DNA of 7,036 bases from Candidatus Hydrogenedentota bacterium. GTDB lineage: Bacteria; Hydrogenedentota; Hydrogenedentia; Hydrogenedentales; JAEUWI01. The position numbers were made by a program, and so were the translations under genes. The notes under the pieces are model-generated. The model was given only the letters and a program-made list of their open reading frames with translations, was not told the DNA's origin and did no database searches. The DNA lies in assembly GCA_030430835.1 (NCBI GenBank), contig JAUIKJ010000154.1:1-7036 (forward strand), in the 5' to 3' direction. Shown in pieces: positions 1-5,862 of the stretch; the stretch's first letter is position 1; each line of letters starts with the position of its first letter.

Positions 1-355
1 TGCCGCAGGTGGTCGTCTTGCCCTGCCCCTGCAGGCCGACCATCATGATGATCGTGGGCGGCTTGTCCGCGGCGCGCAACGGCGCATTCTTCTCGCCCAT
101 GATCTTGACCAGTTCGTCGTGAACAATCTTGACGATCTGCTGGGCGGGGTGAACGCTCTTGAGCACTTCCTGGCCGACGGCGCGTTCCTGCACGTCGGTG
201 ATGAATTTCTTGACGACCTTGTAGTTGACGTCGGCTTCGAGCAGCGCAAGGCGAATCTGCTGCAAGCCCTCCTTCATGTTGGCTTCGGTCAGACGGCCCT
301 GTCCGCGCAGATTTTTAAACGCGGATTCAAGCTTTTGTGACAGGGATTCGAACAT
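1..355 (-). CDS. ffh: Signal recognition particle protein Ffh (SRP54), N-terminal part, cut by window edge
   Basis: Ffh is the GTPase of the signal recognition particle. It binds the SRP RNA and the signal peptides of nascent membrane proteins and docks with FtsY at the membrane. Only the first 118 residues are in the window. Residues 1 to about 88 form the helical N domain. It starts MFESLSQKL, has the family's RLTE segment at 21-24, and has the conserved ALLEADV motif at 37-43 that packs against the GTPase domain. Residues 103-118 enter the G domain with the P-loop GLQGQGKT (107-114). The ATG at 355 fits the usual family start. No clear Shine-Dalgarno site lies before it, so translation may be coupled to the ORF that ends 11 bases upstream. 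The P-loop carries Gln111 where Ser or Ala is usual. The remaining GTPase and M domains would lie to the left of the window. The identification rests on motif recognition and is very secure. Confidence 0.97.
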   Translation of the reverse strand, partial: MFESLSQKLESAFKNLRGQGRLTEANMKEGLQQIRLALLEADVNYKVVKKFITDVQERAVGQEVLKSVHPAQQIVKIVHDELVKIMGEKNAPLRAADKPPTIIMMVGLQGQGKTTTCG

Positions 356-366
356 GACGGGTGCGC

Positions 367-975
367 TTAGATTCGTGCGGGCTGGCCGCCGGTGGGGGGT
401 TCGGGACCGAAATCGGGGAAGCCCTTACCGAGATCACGGACGAAACGATCCACCGTGGCGCGGTCAAGATTGCGGTAGCGGGTGTCGGTATCTTCGGGCT
501 TGGCACCATCGACGAAGGGCGTGCGATGGCGCAAATCCAGGCGCTTCGAGGGATTGCGTTCCGGCGTAGGCCGGACGAAACGGAAGGCCGTGGAGGATTC
601 GTTCTTCTTGCCGAGCTGGTTATCCAGTTCCTTAAAGTCCCAACGCGACGCGCTGGACTTCGTTGCGGGCATCGGAGGCATCTCGCGATCAAGGTTTGTG
701 ATTGCACCGCCTACGGCGGAATCTGACATTAGCGCGCGGTGAATCAAGACGGCTACGCGCGCTCCGGCGTCAGACAGCAGCATCGCCTTGGAATCGGCGA
801 TTTCAGCAAGCAGGCGATCAAAGCAGGCGTCCACGTCGCTGCCCCGCACTTCAATCTCGAGCAGCAGCACGCGGAGATCCCGCAGGCAGGCCTGCACTTC
901 GATGTGCGTGAGGGGCGCTGCGCGGCGGACCCGTGCCAATGCATGATCCATCTTGCTTTGTAAACGTCCAAACAT
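367..975 (-). CDS. Stand-alone SRP54-type N-domain protein with disordered tail (Ffh paralogue lacking the GTPase)
   Basis: This 202-residue product has no function I can name from memory. Its first ~84 residues align without gaps to residues 1-84 of the adjacent Ffh. There are 15 identities in the first 48 positions (M1, F2, L5, K8, A12, R17, L22, T23, L31, R35, L38, L39, E40, V43, V48), plus H79 and L82 in the fourth helix. The Ffh motif ALLEADV corresponds here to LLLEIEV (37-43). No P-loop or other GTPase motif follows. Residues ~85-165 are polar and proline-rich, probably disordered. A short amphipathic segment (about 168-183) precedes a Gly/Pro-rich end. I chose the ATG at 975 because it aligns exactly with the Ffh start. 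The frame stays open to an ATG at 1086, but that would add 37 residues overlapping a probable promoter and leader. No Shine-Dalgarno site is visible. The gene is followed after 11 bases by ffh, so co-transcription is likely. A role modulating Ffh or FtsY is inference only. Confidence 0.8.
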   Translation of the reverse strand: MFGRLQSKMDHALARVRRAAPLTHIEVQACLRDLRVLLLEIEVRGSDVDACFDRLLAEIADSKAMLLSDAGARVAVLIHRALMSDSAVGGAITNLDREMPPMPATKSSASRWDFKELDNQLGKKNESSTAFRFVRPTPERNPSKRLDLRHRTPFVDGAKPEDTDTRYRNLDRATVDRFVRDLGKGFPDFGPEPPTGGQPARI

Positions 976-1013
976 AAGGGTAGCGCTCGAAAAAACTACG
1001 TTGTTGCCTACTG

Positions 1014-1035
1014 CCGGTCCCCGCATATGGACCGG
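1014..1035 (-). other. Perfect 7-bp hairpin in the leader of the SRP-gene transcript
   Basis: On the minus strand CCGGTCC (1035-1029) is followed by an 8-base loop and GGACCGG (1020-1014), a perfect seven-pair stem. A run of six T residues (995-990) lies 18 bases downstream of the stem and 14 bases before the ATG at 975. The run does not abut the stem, so this is not a classic intrinsic terminator. It could be a leader structure controlling the downstream genes or part of a small RNA. I could not find the conserved SRP RNA apical motif (GGAAGG next to AGCAGC) here. Confidence 0.4.
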
Positions 1036-1056
1036 ACTCACCCGGACAGATTGGGA

Positions 1057-1086
1057 AGCGTAGCACATAAGCGCGGGCGGGATCAA
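1057..1086 (-). promoter_or_regulatory. Possible sigma70-type promoter for the N-domain gene and ffh
   Basis: Read on the minus strand, a -35-like TTGATC (1086-1081) is followed after 18 bases by a -10-like TACGCT (1062-1057) with a TG one base upstream (extended -10). Transcription would begin near 1050, leaving a leader of about 75 bases before the ATG at 975. The -10 matches the consensus at only three of six positions, so this is a candidate rather than a firm call. Confidence 0.35.
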
Positions 1087-1153
1087 GGGTTAGCCGGATT
1101 TCAGCGGCCGCGTTGCGGGGCTTCCTGAGGGACGGGTACTATCTCCTTGGCGG

Positions 1154-1172
1154 CGCGGGGCGTCTCCCCGTG
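1154..1172. other. GC-rich hairpin in the divergent intergenic region
   Basis: CGCGGGG (1154-1160) can pair with CCCCGTG (1166-1172) across a 5-base loop, giving seven pairs including one G-U. No T-run follows on either strand, so it is not a standard intrinsic terminator. It lies about 80 bases before the first glycosyltransferase gene. In GC-rich DNA such a stem may arise by chance. Confidence 0.25.
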
Positions 1173-1216
1173 AACCCGCAGTAATACACTCCGGAACTCC
1201 TTGATGCCGTGTAGCT

Positions 1217-1222
1217 TACAAT
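1217..1222 (+). promoter_or_regulatory. Candidate -10 element for the glycosyltransferase cluster
   Basis: TACAAT in an AT-rich patch matches TATAAT at five of six positions and sits 28 bases before the ATG at 1251. At 17-base spacing there is no convincing -35, while the TTGATG at 1201-1206 is only 10 bases away. The cluster must have a promoter in this divergent gap, but the exact element is uncertain. Confidence 0.3.
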
Positions 1223-1250
1223 ATTGTGCCGCCGGGGCACCAGTGCCGTA

Positions 1251-2372
1251 ATGCGGATTCTGCTGCCCACCGTCGATTATCCGCCCATAGAAGGCGGCAT
1301 CGGGACCCTATCGCGCGAGCTGGCCCGGGCGCTCGCCGCCATGGGTCACGAGGTCACGGTAGTCGCGCCGCACTTCCCGGATATGGCAGCCTTCGACGCG
1401 GCGGAGCCGGTCAGGGTCATTCGCTTTCCCGGCTACGACCGCGGCTGGCGACGTATCGTACCCTTCATGCGTTGTGCCTGGCCCCGAGTAAAGGATAGCG
1501 AACTTGTGCTCGCGACCAACATCGGCTACGGCGGGGTCCTCGCGCGCGTCGCGCATGCACGACTAGGAACCCCCTACCTTGCCTTCGGCTATGCCTATGA
1601 GTTTCTCAAGTTTCAGGGGGTCTTCCCGGCGGCACAACTCTATCGCAACATCTACCGCAACGCCGTGGCAACGATCGCAATCAGCAACTACACCGCGGAG
1701 AACCTCGTGCGCTTTGGCGTATCGGAAGACCGAATCCGGATCGTCCATCCGGGCGCATCACGCGCGAGACCAATCGAAGAGACGACTATCGCGGCGGTGT
1801 GCGCGCACCATGGTGTGGACGACGCGCCCCTCGTGTACTCTGTGGGACGCTTCATCCCGCGAAAGGGCCACCTGACCCTGGTCGAGGCGCTGCCCGAAGT
1901 GTTGGAGTATCATCCACGCACGCACCTCATCATGGCGGGACGCGGACCGATGCGGGATCGCTGCCTCGAAAAAGCAAAGGCGCTGGGCATCGAGAGTCAG
2001 GTGCATTGCCCCGGCTATGTCGACGACGATGAAAGCGCCGCGCTCTATGCCGCCTGCAGTTTTTTCGCGCTGCCCGCGGGCGAGGATGCGGGTGGTCAGG
2101 TCGAGGGCTTCGGTCTGGTCTACGCGGAAGCCGCCGCCTACGGCAAGCCGGTCATCGCCGGCAATGCGGGCGGCGCGCCAGACGCCGTACTCCACGAAAA
2201 CACCGGGCTGCTGGTGCCGCCCGCGGATCCGCATGCGCTGGCGCAGGCGATGATCCGCCTGCTGGACCATCCCGCCGAGGCGCGGCAATTCGGCGAGGCC
2301 GGGCGCGCGCGGGTCGAGACGGAACTGAACTGGCGGGTTTTCGCGGAGAAGGTAATGGAGGCGGCGTCATGA
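1251..2372 (+). CDS. GT4-family glycosyltransferase (PimB/MshA-like GT-B fold)
   Basis: A retaining glycosyltransferase expected to move a sugar from a nucleotide donor to a cytoplasmic or membrane-bound acceptor. The 373-residue protein has the two-domain GT-B layout. The N-terminal acceptor domain has the glycine-rich loop EGGIGT (14-19) right after the first strand. The C-terminal donor domain has VGRFIPRKGH (198-207), whose R200 and K205 are the usual phosphate-contacting pair. The E-x7-E motif EGFGLVYAE (E285, E293) binds the donor sugar. The segment before that motif, with GED and GGQVEGFG, resembles PimB-type mannosyltransferases, but the substrate cannot be fixed from sequence. The ATG at 1251 places the first beta strand (MRILLPT) at the N terminus as expected. 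A TTG at 1224 would add nine residues that look like leader. The Shine-Dalgarno match is weak. It is the first gene of a tightly packed cluster and its stop overlaps the next start by ATGA, implying translational coupling. Confidence 0.93.
   Translation: MRILLPTVDYPPIEGGIGTLSRELARALAAMGHEVTVVAPHFPDMAAFDAAEPVRVIRFPGYDRGWRRIVPFMRCAWPRVKDSELVLATNIGYGGVLARVAHARLGTPYLAFGYAYEFLKFQGVFPAAQLYRNIYRNAVATIAISNYTAENLVRFGVSEDRIRIVHPGASRARPIEETTIAAVCAHHGVDDAPLVYSVGRFIPRKGHLTLVEALPEVLEYHPRTHLIMAGRGPMRDRCLEKAKALGIESQVHCPGYVDDDESAALYAACSFFALPAGEDAGGQVEGFGLVYAEAAAYGKPVIAGNAGGAPDAVLHENTGLLVPPADPHALAQAMIRLLDHPAEARQFGEAGRARVETELNWRVFAEKVMEAAS
2357..2361 (+). promoter_or_regulatory. Ribosome binding site inside the first glycosyltransferase gene
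   Basis: GGAGG lies seven bases before the ATG at 2369, within the final codons of the upstream gene. It supports this start and the 4-bp ATGA overlap. Confidence 0.7.
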
Positions 2373-3541
2373 GGAAGGCGCGCATCGCACATGTCATCAC
2401 GCGGCTCAGCGCCGGCGGCGCACAGGAGAATACCTTCCACACCGTGCGCCTCGCGGATCGCGATCGCTATGAAGTCGACCTGATCGCCGGACCACCCACC
2501 GGCGCGGAGGGACACATCGAGAACGCGGTACGCGCGGCGGGCATTCCGATCCACCGCGAAGAGACGCTCGTCCGGATGCCATCACTCATCAACGATCTGA
2601 AGGCGCGCTGGAACCTGATCCACCGCTTTCGCGAGCGCCGCTACGACATCGTCCATACGCACACCTCGAAGGCCGGCATCATTGGCCGGATTGCGGCTTC
2701 GCGCGCGGGGGTGCCGCACATTGTACACACGCCGCACGGCAACATCTTTCAGGGATATTTTTCCGCGCCGGTCACGGCCGCCTTCGTGGCGATGGAACGC
2801 TACGCCGCGCGCCGCACGGATCGCATCATCGAGTTGACGGCCGGCGGGATCGAGGAGCATCTCGCGCTCGGCATCGGCCGGCGCGAACAGTATCGCGTCA
2901 TCTTCAGCGGCATCGACCTCGCCCCCTACGAAACCGCCCGCGCACAGCGCGATGCCACCCGCGAAGCGCTCAATATTCCGCCCGGCGCGATCGCCGTGGG
3001 CGGCGTGGGACGTCTTGAACGGATCAAGGGATTCACGTATTTTGTCGAAGCGGCGCGGCAACTCGGGGATCGCTTACCGGAGATGCTGTTTTTTCACGCG
3101 GGCGATGGCGCGCTGGCGGATTCCCTGACACGGGACGCGGCGCCACTGGGTGATCGCTTTCGTTTTCTCGGGCGGCGCGGCGATGTGCCGATGCTCATGG
3201 CGGCCTTCGATCTGCTGGTGGTGCCCTCGATCAACGAGGGCATGGGCCGCGTGGTGCTGGAAGCCGGCGCGGCGGGCACGCCGGTCGTGGCGTCTCGGGT
3301 CGGCGGATTGCCGGATGTGGTGGACGATGGCGTCACCGGGCAATTGGTGCCCGCGCAGGATCCGCGCGCGCTCGCCGACGCGATTGCGGGCTTCGCCGAA
3401 GACGCCGAGGGTCGCGTGCGTATGGGCGCGGCGGCGCGGGCAAAGGTCGTGCCGCACTACGGACTGGAGAACATGGTGCGCCAGATAGAGGCGCTCTACG
3501 AGGATTTGCTGGATGAAGACCCCACAGACCGCCGCGGATGA
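2369..3541 (+). CDS. GT4-family glycosyltransferase (capsule/exopolysaccharide type)
   Basis: A second retaining GT-B enzyme of 390 residues, distinct in sequence from the first. Near the N terminus is ITRLSAGGAQ, the glycine-rich loop typical of exopolysaccharide glycosyltransferases. HTHTSKAG (96-103) is the family signature seen in capsule and O-antigen GT4 enzymes. The donor domain carries VGRLERIKG (213-221; R215 and K220) and the E-x7-E motif EGMGRVVLE (E290, E298), followed by a segment ending GVTGQLVP, as usual in the family. It probably acts at the inner face of the cytoplasmic membrane on a lipid-linked or small-molecule acceptor. The donor sugar is not predictable. Its start overlaps the preceding gene by 4 bp with a good ribosome binding site, and its 3' end overlaps the next gene by 29 bp. 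The three genes are probably translated together and work on the same product. Length and motifs are intact. Confidence 0.93.
   Translation: MRKARIAHVITRLSAGGAQENTFHTVRLADRDRYEVDLIAGPPTGAEGHIENAVRAAGIPIHREETLVRMPSLINDLKARWNLIHRFRERRYDIVHTHTSKAGIIGRIAASRAGVPHIVHTPHGNIFQGYFSAPVTAAFVAMERYAARRTDRIIELTAGGIEEHLALGIGRREQYRVIFSGIDLAPYETARAQRDATREALNIPPGAIAVGGVGRLERIKGFTYFVEAARQLGDRLPEMLFFHAGDGALADSLTRDAAPLGDRFRFLGRRGDVPMLMAAFDLLVVPSINEGMGRVVLEAGAAGTPVVASRVGGLPDVVDDGVTGQLVPAQDPRALADAIAGFAEDAEGRVRMGAAARAKVVPHYGLENMVRQIEALYEDLLDEDPTDRRG
3500..3504 (+). promoter_or_regulatory. Ribosome binding site for the PIG-L deacetylase gene
   Basis: GAGGA lies eight bases before the ATG at 3513, inside the end of the upstream glycosyltransferase gene. 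It supports the 29-bp overlapping start, although an ATG further inside the frame cannot be formally excluded. Confidence 0.6.
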
Positions 3542-4247
3542 GTTCCTGTCGAAACAGCGGCTGCTGGTGATCTCGCCACACGCGGACGACGAGAGCTTCG
3601 GCTGCGCGGGCACGATGGCGCGCATCAAGGATCTCGGTGGCGAGGTCTACGTCATCTGCGTCTCGGTCGGCACCCTGAAGCATTACGACGGCAAGGAGGC
3701 GCAGGTCACCGGCGACACGCGCGAGGAAGAGTTTAAGGCGGTGATGGAGTATCTCAAGGTAGATGACTACGAGTTCCTCTACCGCGACGCGGAATCGCAC
3801 CTCCGTCTCGACACGATCCCCCGCCGGGAATTGATCAGCCAGTTTGAGCGCGACGCCAAGCTGGCACTCGACAAGCTCCAGCCGACGATGGTCGCGATTC
3901 CGGTGTCGTCCTACAACCAGGATCACGAAGCGGTCTTCCGTGCCGCCTTTACGGCGCTACGCCCGGGCGTGCCGAAGATCAAACCGATCCAGCCGCTGGT
4001 CCTCGGCTACAACAACACCTCCCTCTTCTGGAGCCTGGAGCACGAGAAGATCCACATGAATTTCTACGTGGACATCTCGGACTACCTGGAGCAGAAGCTC
4101 CACGCGCTGGGCCTGCACGCCTCGCAGATGCGCGATCCCCTGCACCACTCCAGCCTGCAGAACGTGGAATACGCGGCGCGCCTGCGCGGCAGTGAAATTT
4201 CCGTTGCCGCCGCCGAAGGCTATATGCTCTTCCGGCAAATCCTCTAA
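3513..4247 (+). CDS. PIG-L/LmbE-family zinc-dependent N-deacetylase
   Basis: Members of this family remove the N-acetyl group from N-acetylglucosamine in glycolipids, mycothiol/bacillithiol precursors, antibiotics and similar compounds. The 244-residue protein has the family signature SPHADDE (21-27) after the first strand. H23 and D26 are the expected zinc ligands and D25 the catalytic base. NQDHEAV supplies the third ligand, H138. Length matches the family (about 220-260). The protein lacks a signal peptide and should be cytoplasmic. It follows two GT4 glycosyltransferases with an overlapping start. That echoes the arrangement in which a glycosyltransferase adds GlcNAc and a PIG-L enzyme then deacetylates it (MshA/MshB, BshA/BshB, PIG-A/PIG-L). 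The actual substrate here is unknown, and neither glycosyltransferase can be named BshA or MshA from what I see. The fold and chemistry are secure; the pathway is inference. Confidence 0.92.
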   Translation: MKTPQTAADEFLSKQRLLVISPHADDESFGCAGTMARIKDLGGEVYVICVSVGTLKHYDGKEAQVTGDTREEEFKAVMEYLKVDDYEFLYRDAESHLRLDTIPRRELISQFERDAKLALDKLQPTMVAIPVSSYNQDHEAVFRAAFTALRPGVPKIKPIQPLVLGYNNTSLFWSLEHEKIHMNFYVDISDYLEQKLHALGLHASQMRDPLHHSSLQNVEYAARLRGSEISVAAAEGYMLFRQIL

Positions 4248-4259
4248 GCGGAACGAAGC

Positions 4260-4787
4260 GTGTTTACCTATTACCTTCTGATTACCTTGACCCACCTGCC
4301 GTGGCTGCTACTGATGATCGGTGCCGTGCTGCGTCTGCGCCGGCAGACCTCGCGTGTGCGCCGCCTCCAGTTCGCCGGACCACTGCTGCTGCTGGCCGGG
4401 GTCTTCGGTTCGCTCTTTCTTTTCGATCCGAACTTCGGCCGCGACCCCTATCATGTCGGCAACTGGTCCTGGTTCTTCGAGCGCATGGAATCGGGCGCCT
4501 TCTGGATTGGCCTGCTGACCTTCGGCCTCGGCTATTTCCTCGAACGCCGCCCGCGTCCGGGCCTGCGGTATTGGTCTGTGGCTGGAAAGGCCTTCTCGGC
4601 GCTCGCTATACTTATCGCCGCGGCGTTGGCCTATTATGTGCAGAGTGTGGTTAGCCCTGCGTGGCTGGATCTACCCTGGCATCCCGACCGCATCATATTC
4701 ACCCTCGGCTTCTATCCCTTTTCCATCGGCTATCTCCTGCGCGGCCTCGCGGGGGAAGACGCGCCGGTGCCGGAAGCCGACCTCTAG
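4260..4787 (+). CDS. Small polytopic membrane protein, unknown function
   Basis: I do not recognise a family. The 175-residue product starts at a GTG 12 bases after the deacetylase stop and is strongly hydrophobic. Likely membrane segments are at about 3-24, 38-55, 79-94, 108-131 and 145-160, so four or five spans. Arg-rich stretches after the first span (25-35: RLRRQTSRVRR) and after the third (96-103) suggest that these loops face the cytoplasm. The loop between spans two and three holds aromatic and acidic residues (DPNFGRDPYHVGNWSWFFER, 56-75), and another aromatic loop (133-143) follows span four; both could lie on the outer side. The short C-terminal tail is acidic (EDAPVPEADL). The Shine-Dalgarno match is weak. 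Its place directly after glycosyltransferase and deacetylase genes could mean a role in handling a lipid-linked sugar, but nothing in the sequence proves it. A real gene is supported by codon use in line with its neighbours and by tight spacing. Confidence 0.8.
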   Translation: MFTYYLLITLTHLPWLLLMIGAVLRLRRQTSRVRRLQFAGPLLLLAGVFGSLFLFDPNFGRDPYHVGNWSWFFERMESGAFWIGLLTFGLGYFLERRPRPGLRYWSVAGKAFSALAILIAAALAYYVQSVVSPAWLDLPWHPDRIIFTLGFYPFSIGYLLRGLAGEDAPVPEADL

Positions 4788-4802
4788 CAAAGCGAGAGTC
4801 TC

Positions 4803-5852
4803 ATGAGCGACACGAAACTGGTTATTGGCATGCCCGCCGGATCGCTGGCCGATCCGAAGCGCGGCGGAAACCTGGTGCAACTCCTAAAGTCCGCGGGCTT
4901 CCCCACGAAGGGCTATGATCAGGGCGGCCCCACGCACTTCCCCTTGCACGGCATGCTCATGGGCTGGGACGGACGCCCCCAGGAATTCGGCTCACAGTTG
5001 GCGCTGGGCGAGATCGACATCGCCATCGGCGGGATGGACTGGATGCAGGAACGCGTCCTCGAATACAAGTACGCCTACAATCAGGAGATCGCCATTGAGC
5101 AGGTGCTCTCGCTCGGCCGTGGCGGCGTGCGCATCGTCATCATCTGCAATCCCCTCGCATCCGGACAGGACTTCGACGCCTGGCTCACGGAGCTGCTGAA
5201 GAAGAAGCCGCTGGTGTCGATGGTCTCGGAGATGCCCTACCTCGCGCTGGACTGGTTTAAGAAGAAGATCGAGAAGCTTGGCTTCGCCGATTCGCACGGC
5301 GACTTCTCCGTGCAGAAATACCGCACGCCGCCGCAGGTGGACAAGGGCATCGTGATCTACGAGGCCTGGGGCAAGACCGAGGCAAAGGTGGTCAACGAAG
5401 GCGTCGACTTCGGCATGGAAATCACGCAGAGCGGCAGCGCGCTGCGCAACTATGGCCTGCAGATCGGCGAAGACTTCATGCGCTCGGAGACCTGTATCTG
5501 GGCGAGTTCCAAGCTGAAGCAGAATCCAGAGAAATACGAACTCGCGCGGATGCTGCTGCTGAATCTCTACGGCGCGATCTTCGCCGAGAACAAGGTGCTC
5601 CTGCTCTTCAACGCGAAGAAGGACGCCGTGCCCGCGATCATTCAGTACCTCGAAGACAACAACCTCTTCGCGGACGAGCCGACCATGAACGAGGGGGTGT
5701 CCTTCACGGAATTCAGCGTGCAGATGGACACCTGCAACCCGAAACTGCCACTGGCCAAGGTACGCTACGAACTCGCCGCCGCCGGCGCGACCCACCTCGA
5801 AACGGTCCCGCTCGATTCCTGTATCCCCGGTTTCGACGCGATCGACTTTTAG
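4803..5852 (+). CDS. HisG-like protein (divergent ATP phosphoribosyltransferase homologue, long form with C-terminal regulatory-type domain)
   Basis: HisG joins ATP and PRPP in the first step of histidine synthesis. This 349-residue protein shares its layout: a first strand and loop (VIGMPAGSL, 7-15) where HisG has a KGRL-type loop; RPQEF...DIAIGGMDW (58-80), matching the HisG strand-loop that ends in G-x-D; GKTEAKVVNEGVDFGMEI followed by SGSALR (210-215), matching the PRPP-binding T/S-G-S/T-T-L loop; and a C-terminal ~75-residue domain with AAAGATHLETVPLDSCIP, like the histidine-sensing domain of long HisG. It is longer than typical HisG (about 285-300). The otherwise common Lys and Arg of KGRL are Ala12 and Ser14, and the PRPP loop has Ala213 for Thr. 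No other his gene is near. It may be a true but divergent HisG or a paralogue with another substrate; I favour the paralogue slightly. The ATG at 4803 lies 15 bases after the upstream stop, with a weak GAGAG before it. Confidence 0.78.
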   Translation: MSDTKLVIGMPAGSLADPKRGGNLVQLLKSAGFPTKGYDQGGPTHFPLHGMLMGWDGRPQEFGSQLALGEIDIAIGGMDWMQERVLEYKYAYNQEIAIEQVLSLGRGGVRIVIICNPLASGQDFDAWLTELLKKKPLVSMVSEMPYLALDWFKKKIEKLGFADSHGDFSVQKYRTPPQVDKGIVIYEAWGKTEAKVVNEGVDFGMEITQSGSALRNYGLQIGEDFMRSETCIWASSKLKQNPEKYELARMLLLNLYGAIFAENKVLLLFNAKKDAVPAIIQYLEDNNLFADEPTMNEGVSFTEFSVQMDTCNPKLPLAKVRYELAAAGATHLETVPLDSCIPGFDAIDF

Positions 5853-5862
5853 GCGTCACCGC

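Noticed and set aside
361..726. Plus-strand open frame opposite the N-domain gene
   Set aside because: The minus-strand frame shows clear homology to the Ffh N domain at its start and sits in an operon-like position; the plus-strand frame has no motif and no start signal.
986..1063. Bacterial SRP RNA (ffs) next to the SRP protein genes
   Set aside because: The conserved tetraloop GGAA flanked by GG and the AGCAGC asymmetric-loop motif are missing on both strands. Only loose resemblance (GGCAGTAGGC and AACG) is seen.
976..1086. 37-residue N-terminal extension of the N-domain protein (ATG at 1086)
   Set aside because: The extension has no counterpart in Ffh, contains the probable -10 and leader hairpin, and the ATG at 975 coincides with Ffh residue 1 in the alignment.
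1154..1172. Intrinsic terminator between the divergent transcription units
   Set aside because: No T-run follows the stem on either strand, and both flanking genes point away from it, so a terminator would have no transcript to end.
1251..4247. Complete bacillithiol or mycothiol biosynthesis locus
   Set aside because: The glycosyltransferases lack features that would let me name them BshA or MshA, and no BshC or MshC is in the window.
4992..5795. Long antisense open frame (267 codons) opposite the HisG-like gene
   Set aside because: It is a shadow of the plus-strand gene: no recognisable motifs, no ribosome binding site, and the plus strand encodes HisG-like motifs throughout.
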